From the NCBI GenBank assembly GCA_020850225.1, contig JADZFD010000063.1, positions 1 through 64,000 on the forward strand: a stretch of 64,000 nucleotides of DNA, written 5' to 3'. Positions 9,858 through 18,186 of the stretch are shown piece by piece. Each line of letters begins with the position of its first letter. The first letter of the stretch is position 1. This DNA comes from Saprospiraceae bacterium (lineage in GTDB: Bacteria; Bacteroidota; Bacteroidia; Chitinophagales; Saprospiraceae). Below the pieces are notes generated by a model. That model was not told the origin of the DNA and did not search any database. It was given only the letters and a program-made list of their open reading frames with translations. Made by a program: the position numbers and the translations under genes.

Positions 9858-10571
9858 TTATGAAAAATGTTTCATGAACACTATTTCCTTTTCTGCAAGC
9901 ATTCTGCTCCAGCCTCTTTTCAGATCTTTTTTTGTAATACCTGCGAGAAAAGTACAATCCAGTTTTTGAACAATCATTCCATTTTCCTTAAAAAAATCAA
10001 AAACATCCGAATACATACCACCCAGCATTTCCAAACCAACCTTATGCTGCGTTTCTGTATCTTCAATTGATTCACAATTTATCCTGATATCATTTTTAAA
10101 AAGATAATACTTCTCATCTGTATTATTTTTAACCTTCCAGGGATGGTCTATGGTCACTTCAAATACCATCTTAAGCTGGTGTCCGTATTGTGACAATTTA
10201 CTCAGGAGTTCCGAATCATCGGTCATGACAACCAATCCGCAGGTAATTGAATTGGGATTTCCCAAAGCTGTCAAAGGTTTATCAGTGTTTTTCTTAATTA
10301 ATGCATTAACATCCGATTTTAAGTCATTTTCTTTTCCATCAACAGGAGTCTGATATGGCTTGTTAATTACCAGATATGTATAGTTTTTCTTAGGAGTAAT
10401 TCTTTTGTTTTTAACAGTAATTATATCATTTTCACCTACTTCTAAAAAGGGTTCCTTCACTACCTTTCCATTAAGAGTAACGAATCCGGCTTTCACCCAT
10501 TCTGCTGCCTGGTTTCTGCTACAGATACCGGATTGTGCTATATACTTATTGAGACGCAGGATTTCGCTCAT
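9858..10571 (-). CDS. S4-domain RsuA/RluF-like pseudouridine synthase homologue, probably catalytically inactive
   Basis: N-terminal S4 domain (LRLNKYIAQSGICSRNQAAEWVKAGFVTLNGKVV) plus RsuA-like fold; catalytic GRLDxxTxGL motif reads GNPNSITCGL. Confidence 0.8.
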   Translation of the reverse strand: MSEILRLNKYIAQSGICSRNQAAEWVKAGFVTLNGKVVKEPFLEVGENDIITVKNKRITPKKNYTYLVINKPYQTPVDGKENDLKSDVNALIKKNTDKPLTALGNPNSITCGLVVMTDDSELLSKLSQYGHQLKMVFEVTIDHPWKVKNNTDEKYYLFKNDIRINCESIEDTETQHKVGLEMLGGMYSDVFDFFKENGMIVQKLDCTFLAGITKKDLKRGWSRMLAEKEIVFMKHFS

Positions 10572-10598
10572 GCTCTTTTTATTATTATATAATCTTAA

Positions 10599-12158
10599 TT
10601 AAAACGGTATAGATCCGTCATCCGTTATTTCGTCACTATTGGTATCAATACTAAAATCATGATTCATCTTGGAAGGTTTGGTAATAATGGCCCCAGCTGA
10701 AAACGGATCAGCAACAAAAGGATCGTTAAAGTTATCACTGAAACCGGTATCCCCCGGATCTTCAAATTTAACAAATTGTGGAACAAATCTAAGGTTTACT
10801 GTACCCAGACTACCATTTCTATGTTTTGCAAGGATGATTTCTGTCAAATCTTTAGGTTTATCGGTATCCGTAACTCCATAGTAATCCGGCCTGTATATAA
10901 AAGTAACGATGTCGGCATCCTGCTCAATAGCTCCCGATTCCCTCAAGTCAGAAAGCTGTGGACGCTTATCTCCTCCCCTGCTTTCTACATTCCTTGACAA
11001 CTGTGATAAGGCAATCACCGGGACATGCAGCTCTTTTGCAAGTCCTTTTAATGCGCGGGAAATAGATGATATTTCCTGCTCCCTGTTACCACCACCCTTT
11101 CCGGTTGGGGAACCAGACATCAATTGAAGGTAATCTATGATAATCATTTGTATATCGTGATTCTGTTTGAGACGCCGGCATTTTGCCCGAAGTTCGAAGA
11201 TGTTGATACCGGGTGTATCATCAATAAAAATGGGTATCTGGGACAATTTATCAACGGCAGCATGCAGTTTGAGCCACTCGTGATCTTCGAGTTGTCCGCT
11301 TCTAAGTTTACTGGAATTAATTTCTGCCTCCATGGCTATCAATCTCTGTACCAACTGAATATTGGCCATCTCCAGGGAGAAAAAGGCAATTGGTTTTTTG
11401 GCTTCAGCTGCATTCTTAGCCAGAGAGAGTGTAAATGCTGTTTTTCCCATACCGGGACGTGCAGCCATAATAATGAGGTCAGATTTTTGCCAGCCATTGG
11501 TCATCTTATCCAGCATAGCAAAACCGGTGGTCACCCCAGTCATATCCGAACCTTTTTCACTTACAGACTCGATCTCTTTTTGCGCTTTGACGACAAGTGA
11601 TGCCAGCGATTCATATCCTGTATTCAGGTTCTGGTCTGATATTTCATAGAGATTCCTTTCTGCATCATCCAGCAGTTCAAGTACATCTTTAGTATCTTCG
11701 TAGGCTTCACTGATGGTCTGCGTACTGATCCGGATCAATTCGCGTTGAATGTACTTCTGAGAGATTATCCGTGCATGAAACTCAATGTTTGCAGCAGATC
11801 CGACCTTATTCGTCAGTTCCATCAGATAAGCTATGCCTCCGATAGCATCCAGTTTGCCGGACTTCTTCAATGCCTCATGAACGGTCAGCAAGTCTATGGG
11901 TTGCGATTTCCCAAATAACTCAGACATCAACTGAAATATCACCTGATTCTTTTCCTGATAGAAGCTTTCCTTTTTTAATATTTCGATAATGGATGGAAAA
12001 GCATCCTTATCAACCATGATGGCTCCTAATACAGCTTCTTCCAGGGGAACAGCCTGAGGTTGTACCTTACCATAAAGCATATCACCTCCTCCTTTATTGT
12101 AGTGCAATTTATTGCTGATTGCTTTAAGTGTATTAGGGTATTCTGACATTGTTGACAT
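10599..12158 (-). CDS. dnaB: Replicative DNA helicase DnaB
   Basis: PLEEAVLGAIMVDKDAF, Walker A ARPGMGKTAF, IIIDYLQLM, REQEISSISRALKGLAKELHVPVIALSQLSR. Confidence 0.98.
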   Translation of the reverse strand: MSTMSEYPNTLKAISNKLHYNKGGGDMLYGKVQPQAVPLEEAVLGAIMVDKDAFPSIIEILKKESFYQEKNQVIFQLMSELFGKSQPIDLLTVHEALKKSGKLDAIGGIAYLMELTNKVGSAANIEFHARIISQKYIQRELIRISTQTISEAYEDTKDVLELLDDAERNLYEISDQNLNTGYESLASLVVKAQKEIESVSEKGSDMTGVTTGFAMLDKMTNGWQKSDLIIMAARPGMGKTAFTLSLAKNAAEAKKPIAFFSLEMANIQLVQRLIAMEAEINSSKLRSGQLEDHEWLKLHAAVDKLSQIPIFIDDTPGINIFELRAKCRRLKQNHDIQMIIIDYLQLMSGSPTGKGGGNREQEISSISRALKGLAKELHVPVIALSQLSRNVESRGGDKRPQLSDLRESGAIEQDADIVTFIYRPDYYGVTDTDKPKDLTEIILAKHRNGSLGTVNLRFVPQFVKFEDPGDTGFSDNFNDPFVADPFSAGAIITKPSKMNHDFSIDTNSDEITDDGSIPF

Positions 12159-12193
12159 TGAGAATTACGGAATGAATAATAAAAATCTATACA

Positions 12194-12201
12194 CAAAGGT
12201 A
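12194..12201 (-). promoter_or_regulatory. Candidate Bacteroidota -7 element for dnaB (TACCTTTG on minus strand)
   Basis: CAAAGGTA on + strand, 36 nt upstream of the dnaB start; matches TAnnTTTG. Confidence 0.5.
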
Positions 12202-12244
12202 AGATTAGTTCATCATATTAAAAAATCTTCCATATTTACAAAAT

Positions 12245-12285
12245 TGTGGATAATTTGTGGATAATGGATGTTCCTATGTGGATAA
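12245..12285 (-). promoter_or_regulatory. Cluster of three perfect DnaA boxes
   Basis: TGTGGATAA (complement of TTATCCACA) at 12245-12253, 12256-12264 and 12277-12285; same orientation, 11 and 21 bp start-to-start. Confidence 0.75.
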
Positions 12286-12569
12286 ATCAACAATTTTACA
12301 TGTAAAAAGATTACATATGAAGATAGTTATTTTTCAGAAAGCAATCAAATTTCCATATTACATTCCATGACACTTTTTACTAACATATTGAAAAATTATA
12401 CTATACATTGTTTAAACTGAATATATTACATTATATTATAATATATAATGATTGACATTCACCAATATGGCAAATTGTGAAGTTATTCGAAAAAAAATAA
12501 AAAATCAATGTGGAAATTTAATCACATATAATAAACAACTATATGTATTGAATTGATATAATATAAATG

Positions 12570-12643
12570 TCGGGACGACTGGATTCGAACCAGCGACCCC
12601 TAGCACCCCATGCTAGTGCGCTACCAGGCTGCGCTACGTCCCG
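12570..12643 (-). tRNA. tRNA-Pro(GGG)
   Basis: Reverse strand CGGGACGTAGCGCAGCCTGGTAGCGCACTAGCATGGGGTGCTAGGGGTCGCTGGTTCGAATCCAGTCGTCCCGA folds as a cloverleaf; acceptor CGGGACG/CGTCCCG, anticodon stem CTAGC/GCTAG, loop ATGGGGT. Confidence 0.95.
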
Positions 12644-12654
12644 AAAAGAAAAAA

Positions 12655-13944
12655 TTAATTTTTCTGACCCATACCATATTCCATCAATTCTATAGGTATG
12701 GGTCTATCCTGATAATAAAAATACAATGACAAAATCAATGATAATCCCAAATAAATACTTATCAATACCGTACCTGATTCAAAAACACTTTCAATTCCAA
12801 ACCAGGAATAATCATTGGCAAATATAAGAATATAACCGAATGTAAGCCTGATTCCTTCAAAAATAATTCCGTTTACACTTCCATCCATCAGACTTGTATA
12901 GGCAAAAATAGAAATAAAAATAAACATGCCGTATAATAAAACCTGATCAAACTGAATTAATGCAATGCGATTAAACAAAAATAGCATCAAGAGAAGTGTT
13001 ACAATGAGCTGTATTACAGACCATACTTTGAAAAATCTACTTGATTTCGTATCGTACTTTGGCCTGTGATAAATATCGTCGTCCACAGTAATAGGATACA
13101 ATCGTGTCATATCTTCCGGTCTCCATCCTGTTGGTTTAATCCATATTCTAATTTTATCTTTCCAACTGGATGTTCTCCATGAATCTTTAAATAAAGACCA
13201 TAAGTGGTGGTAATTTATGATCCATGGATTCCATGTTTTGACTGCTTTTGTAATGCCGTATACAGGAGGAACATCCGGCAATTCCGGTTGAAAAGTACCA
13301 AACCATTTATCCCAAACGATAAATACCTGGCTATAGTTTTTATCAATATACACCGGATTGATGGCATGATGCACTCTGTGGTGAGAAGGTGTAACCAAAA
13401 TGTATTCCAGCCAGCCCATTTTGTTAATGATTCTCGTATGGTACCAGAATTGAGCAAACAATTGAATGGGTGCTACAATAGCTATTATCTGACCTGGAAC
13501 ACCAATGATAGCCATCGGCAAATACGTAAATGTAAATAATGCAAAAATTTCAGACGCAGATTGTCTCAGCGCACAGGAGAGATTAAACTCTTCACTGCTG
13601 TGGTGAATGACATGTCTGTTCCAGAATACATTAATCTCATGGCTCCAGCGGTGAACCCAGTAACCGGAAAAGTCAATGCCAATAAAAGCCAGGATATACA
13701 GCAGCCAACTTGATTCTATGTTCAATAAAGCAAAATGTTTAACCATCCATTGGTAACTGATTATAACTACTGACAGTCCGAGTACATCTTTAACTATATT
13801 AGTCATCCCTGAACTTAAACTTGAAATCGTATCAAACAAGCGATTGGTTTTGAACTGAATATAACTACCTGCCAAATATTCAACGGCAATTAAAACGAGG
13901 AAAAAAGGTATAGCATAATTTAGTACCTGTGCATATGCTTCCAT
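12655..13944 (-). CDS. Sterol desaturase/fatty acid hydroxylase superfamily membrane protein, alkylglycerol monooxygenase-like
   Basis: His boxes HRWSH, HHSSEEFNLSCALRQS, SHHRVHH; YIDKNYSQVFIVWDKWFGTFQPE; additional C-terminal transmembrane segments. Confidence 0.88.
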   Translation of the reverse strand: MEAYAQVLNYAIPFFLVLIAVEYLAGSYIQFKTNRLFDTISSLSSGMTNIVKDVLGLSVVIISYQWMVKHFALLNIESSWLLYILAFIGIDFSGYWVHRWSHEINVFWNRHVIHHSSEEFNLSCALRQSASEIFALFTFTYLPMAIIGVPGQIIAIVAPIQLFAQFWYHTRIINKMGWLEYILVTPSHHRVHHAINPVYIDKNYSQVFIVWDKWFGTFQPELPDVPPVYGITKAVKTWNPWIINYHHLWSLFKDSWRTSSWKDKIRIWIKPTGWRPEDMTRLYPITVDDDIYHRPKYDTKSSRFFKVWSVIQLIVTLLLMLFLFNRIALIQFDQVLLYGMFIFISIFAYTSLMDGSVNGIIFEGIRLTFGYILIFANDYSWFGIESVFESGTVLISIYLGLSLILSLYFYYQDRPIPIELMEYGMGQKN

Positions 13945-14147
13945 AACGGGCTGATTACATTGTTATTTTATGTATATTAAAAAATATATAGTAATGTCTT
14001 ATTATCATTTACATAATATTCTTATAATTCATGCATTCAATTATCAAAAAATATTTATAATCATAAAATCGCTTTTAGATGATTAACTCTATCAAGATAT
14101 AAAGTTATATATTAAATTTAGAACATAATAACATTAATCAAAAAAAA

Positions 14148-16097
14148 TCAAACAAGGTGATTCAAATTGTAAAGCACAATGCCAATATCCGTCCATAAAC
14201 TATAACGCTTGGCATAGGAGATATTAACTGACCTGAGATCAGCATTACTATTATATACATTTGAAATATTACATGGTATTATCGATTTTGGTAACACAGG
14301 TAAAGAATAATAATCCTTCTCTATCCCTGCGTATCCTATCCATGTATATTTGCCTGTTAATACATTAAAAATATGTAAAAATAATTCTCCTTTCATTCCA
14401 TTGAGCAGCCATAATATCGGTGAGAATATGATAAAAATAATGGATAACAAGATATCTGACAGCCTCTTGTACCTGCGGATTGTAATATCTTCCAGCCGGT
14501 ACTGTACAGACAAATAAATTAATTCCCCCCGTGTATTCCTGTCATCTGAACCAATAATGGACATGGATTCTACGCTACCTATCTTATAACTTACACCTGA
14601 ACCTATGGATGACATCGTATGAAAAATATCCTTCATAGCCACATCTTCGCTACAGAATACTACTTCATTGACCATTAGTTTTTGAACAACAACCGGCAGA
14701 TTCATCAGGGAATTCGTAAAAAAACTGTTACCGGCATCATTGTATGGTGAAATATGATAACATGCATCTATCCTGTAAGATGTTTTATATACATCTATGA
14801 GTTTTAAAATATTGTATTCAGTTCCAACAATTGCAATGTTATTATCCTTCACGGAAGTTATCTTTCGGTTAAAGAAAAGTTTGTACATGAAAGATGAAAC
14901 TGAAAGTGCTAATATACCAGCAAATGCGCCCAATAAAATAATTGCTCTACTCGTCCTGATCATTTCAGGGAGCAAAGCATAAATAAGCAGAATTATGACT
15001 GTTCCCGTAAGTATGGATGTCCATCTTTTGCGTAATGATGTCGGATGGTCATAATATCCATTTAGCCAAAGTGCAGATATCCATATTAAAGTATATCCAA
15101 GTAATGTCAAGGTAATAGGACTATTAGAATAATAATCAGCATCTTCAAAATAATATACAGCCCAAAATGATTTGATTATCCAAAGACATCCAAAAAAAAT
15201 CAATCCATCCATAAACAACATAAGTGTAGATGATAAAAACATAACAATTCCACTCATGATTGCTCTTAAACCGATAACTGCATTGATAATATAAGCAAAA
15301 ACACTTGCCTTTCCATGTCCATAATGTTTACTGACATAAATCTGCATGGCTCCATAAAAGGTTTTTAAATATTGCAGACTTGCCTTCTTCGTGCTTTCAC
15401 CTTTGTAATGTATTATGGTTGTGTCGGGATAATACCATACGTCATAGCCATTTTTTAGAATTCTGTAGGACAAATCAATATCTTCTCCATACATGAAAAA
15501 TGCTTCATCCAGCAATCCTGTTTTTTCGAGTGTGTCGGAACGTATGAACATGAACGCACCACAAAGCACTTCTACTTTGTTCGTCTCCATCTCCGGTAAA
15601 AATCCCAGGTAATAACCACTAAAAAGCTTTGAAGTGGGAAACAAGCCTGACAAGTAAAACAGTTTGCAGAAAGAATTCCATAAATCCGGGACGCCTCTTT
15701 TGGATTCAGGTAAAAACTTACCGCCTCCATCTATCATTCTTATACCAACAGCACCTGCTTTGGGATGACATTCCATAAAATCATAGCAATATTGCAAGGT
15801 CTTTTCTTCAATAACCGTATCCGGATTGAGCAGTAATACATACTTTGCATCCATTTGCCGGATTGCCTGATTATTGGCTGTTGAAAAACCAACATTCTGA
15901 TGATTCTGAATATACCGCACTTCGGGAAACAATTCTCTGACCATCTGAGCTGTTCCATCTACAGATGCATTATCAACTACCCATATTTCAACAGATAGAT
16001 CAGATGTTACGGCATTTCTGACAGAAACGAGACATTGTTCGAGAAAACTTCGAACATTATAACTGACAATAACTATACCTATGTCATGTTGTGGCAT
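14148..16097 (-). CDS. GT2 glycosyltransferase fused to membrane region and degenerate sugar-phosphotransferase-like C-terminus
   Basis: N-term IVIVSYNVRSFLEQCL...WVVDNASVDGT...LLLNPDTVIE, GEDIDLSYR; middle TM helices; C-term RYKRLSDILLSIIFIIFSPILWLLNG ... YSLWTDIGIVLYNL. Confidence 0.85.
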   Translation of the reverse strand: MPQHDIGIVIVSYNVRSFLEQCLVSVRNAVTSDLSVEIWVVDNASVDGTAQMVRELFPEVRYIQNHQNVGFSTANNQAIRQMDAKYVLLLNPDTVIEEKTLQYCYDFMECHPKAGAVGIRMIDGGGKFLPESKRGVPDLWNSFCKLFYLSGLFPTSKLFSGYYLGFLPEMETNKVEVLCGAFMFIRSDTLEKTGLLDEAFFMYGEDIDLSYRILKNGYDVWYYPDTTIIHYKGESTKKASLQYLKTFYGAMQIYVSKHYGHGKASVFAYIINAVIGLRAIMSGIVMFLSSTLMLFMDGLIFFGCLWIIKSFWAVYYFEDADYYSNSPITLTLLGYTLIWISALWLNGYYDHPTSLRKRWTSILTGTVIILLIYALLPEMIRTSRAIILLGAFAGILALSVSSFMYKLFFNRKITSVKDNNIAIVGTEYNILKLIDVYKTSYRIDACYHISPYNDAGNSFFTNSLMNLPVVVQKLMVNEVVFCSEDVAMKDIFHTMSSIGSGVSYKIGSVESMSIIGSDDRNTRGELIYLSVQYRLEDITIRRYKRLSDILLSIIFIIFSPILWLLNGMKGELFLHIFNVLTGKYTWIGYAGIEKDYYSLPVLPKSIIPCNISNVYNSNADLRSVNISYAKRYSLWTDIGIVLYNLNHLV

Positions 16098-16103
16098 ATC
16101 GGA

Positions 16104-16715
16104 TTATGTATGAACATGGTAAGGAACACGGGAAGCGATCGATCTACCCAAAGTTAATTCATCAGCATATTCAAGTTCTCCGCCGAAAGATACACCTCTG
16201 GCGATTATGGTAAACCTTACATTATATTCTTTCAGTAATTTAGATATGTAATATATAGTAGTTTCACCTTCGATTGTAGGGCTAATAGCCATAATTAACT
16301 CTTCGATTGCTTCGTTTTGTACCCTTCTTATGAGTGAATCGATATTGATGTCGTGTGGACCTATACCTTCCAATGGTGATATAACGCCACCCAGTACATG
16401 ATATCTACCCTTAATCTGTCCGGTTTCCTCTATAGCCATAACGTCTCTTGCTGACTCTACCACACACAATATATTGTTACTTCTTGCGGGAGATTTACAT
16501 ATTTCACACACTTCGTCATCGGAAATATTATGGCAAAACCGGCATTTCTTAATTTCATTATCCAATTTCAGTAGTGCGGCTGCTATCCTTTCAGATTTAT
16601 GTGTTTTATCCTGAACCAAATGCAAAGCAAGCCGTAATGCTGATTTTTTACCAATCCCGGGCAAAGAAGACAGAGCGTTTACAGCTTCTTCCAATATTTT
16701 AGACGAAAAATTCAT
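16104..16715 (-). CDS. recR: Recombination mediator protein RecR
   Basis: LSSLPGIGKKSALRLALHLV, zinc finger CRFCHNISDDEVCEIC, Toprim VVESARDVMAIEETGQIKGRYHVLGG. Confidence 0.97.
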   Translation of the reverse strand: MNFSSKILEEAVNALSSLPGIGKKSALRLALHLVQDKTHKSERIAAALLKLDNEIKKCRFCHNISDDEVCEICKSPARSNNILCVVESARDVMAIEETGQIKGRYHVLGGVISPLEGIGPHDINIDSLIRRVQNEAIEELIMAISPTIEGETTIYYISKLLKEYNVRFTIIARGVSFGGELEYADELTLGRSIASRVPYHVHT

Positions 16716-16794
16716 AAAGCAAAATTAATATATTAAACAAACCTTACATACTATTATAAGTTTAATTTTTTAAAAACTTCGCCAAAATATTGCT

Positions 16795-16802
16795 TATCTT
16801 TG
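16795..16802 (+). promoter_or_regulatory. Candidate -7 element TATCTTTG for tatC
   Basis: Matches TAnnTTTG; sits 28 nt upstream of ATG at 16830. Confidence 0.5.
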
Positions 16803-16829
16803 CAACCTGAATGTAAAAACACCATACAA

Positions 16830-17693
16830 ATGGCAGGTTTTTTAAAAAAATTGATGAAGGGTCCGGATTCCGTAATTGTAGAAGATGATTCAAAGGAAAT
16901 GAGTTTTCTGGATCACATCGAAGAATTGCGCTGGCACATTATAAGAGGTGGCTTGGTAGTCATATCAATTGCATTTATTGCCTTGTTTTTTCAGGACGAG
17001 ATTTTTGAATATATCATTTTTGCTCCGAAAAAACCTGATTTTATTACCTACCGTATTATGTGCGCCATTTCTGAAAGCACCTGTTTTGGACCACCTGAAC
17101 TCAAACTGATTACCAGAGAATTGGGCGAGCAGTTTTTTGTTGGGATGAGTGTCTCTATGTATCTGGGAGCAATCTTGGCCTTTCCATATCTTTTTTATGA
17201 ATTCTGGCAATTTATCAAACCAGGCCTGTATGAAAACGAAGCAAAAATAGCGAGTAAATTAATCGGAGTTACTTCTTTTTTATTCCTGCTGGGGATATGT
17301 TTTGGCTATTTTATAATAGCTCCATTTGCCATTACTTATCTGGGTAATTATACTGTCGGCGCTGAAGCTATCAACAGTCCTACCCTATCCTCTTACATAA
17401 CCTATCTCACGATGTTTACTGTTCCGGTTGGGTTGGCATTTGAAATGCCGGTCGTTGTATACTTTCTTGCCAAACTGGGTATAATAGGCCCTGCATTTAT
17501 GAGAAAGTTCCGTCGGGAGGCGTTACTTGTGATTTTTATAATAGCAGGTATCATTACACCACCCGATGTGATATCCCAGATATTAGTTGGAGTACCCATG
17601 TATATTTTATATGAAGTATCCATTATTGTAGCCAAAAATATAGAGCAGGACAGGAACAGGAAAAATATAACGACAACCAATAATAATGCATAG
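16830..17693 (+). CDS. tatC: Sec-independent protein translocase TatC
   Basis: MSFLDHIEELRWHIIRG, multi-TM, FEMPVVVYFLAKLG, IITPPDVISQILVGVPMYILYE. The track ORF starts at 16800, inside the candidate promoter, so ATG 16830 is preferred. Confidence 0.96.
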   Translation: MAGFLKKLMKGPDSVIVEDDSKEMSFLDHIEELRWHIIRGGLVVISIAFIALFFQDEIFEYIIFAPKKPDFITYRIMCAISESTCFGPPELKLITRELGEQFFVGMSVSMYLGAILAFPYLFYEFWQFIKPGLYENEAKIASKLIGVTSFLFLLGICFGYFIIAPFAITYLGNYTVGAEAINSPTLSSYITYLTMFTVPVGLAFEMPVVVYFLAKLGIIGPAFMRKFRREALLVIFIIAGIITPPDVISQILVGVPMYILYEVSIIVAKNIEQDRNRKNITTTNNNA

Positions 17694-18156
17694 AGTATCA
17701 TCCAATCTAACTATTTTTTTTAAATTATTTATCCCTACGGTATGGCTTGTGTTCTTTACATCCATACTTATTACGATATTTACGATAAGTAGTCAGTCAC
17801 TACCGGTTCTTACCACTACCAATTTCAAAATCGGATATATTATATTTTATCTTATATTTATAATATTGATATACTTAACTATATTTCAGTTGAAAAGGGT
17901 CGAATTAGGTCCGGATTACTATATTGTTACCAATTATCTGAAATCGTATAAATTTATATATACAGATATAGAATCAATCAATAACATATCCATGGGGCGA
18001 TTTGATTTAATTACCTATCGACTTCGGGGCAAAAGTAGCCTTGGTAAAAAGATTACCTTTCTTGCCAATAAGCAATTGTATGGTATATTTCTTGAAAGTT
18101 ATCCTGAAATTGCCCGGTTTTTAGAATCACTAACAGAAAAACAAAACGAAGATTGA
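17686..18156 (+). CDS. Membrane protein of unknown function, possibly PH-like C-terminal domain
   Basis: 156 aa, two N-terminal TM helices, overlaps the tatC 3' end by 8 bp. Confidence 0.65.
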   Translation: MHRVSSNLTIFFKLFIPTVWLVFFTSILITIFTISSQSLPVLTTTNFKIGYIIFYLIFIILIYLTIFQLKRVELGPDYYIVTNYLKSYKFIYTDIESINNISMGRFDLITYRLRGKSSLGKKITFLANKQLYGIFLESYPEIARFLESLTEKQNED

Positions 18157-18186
18157 TAAGAAATTTATTAACCCTAATCCAATAAA

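Noticed and set aside
11124-11600. 158-aa plus-strand ORF
   Set aside because: Antisense to dnaB; no recognisable domain.
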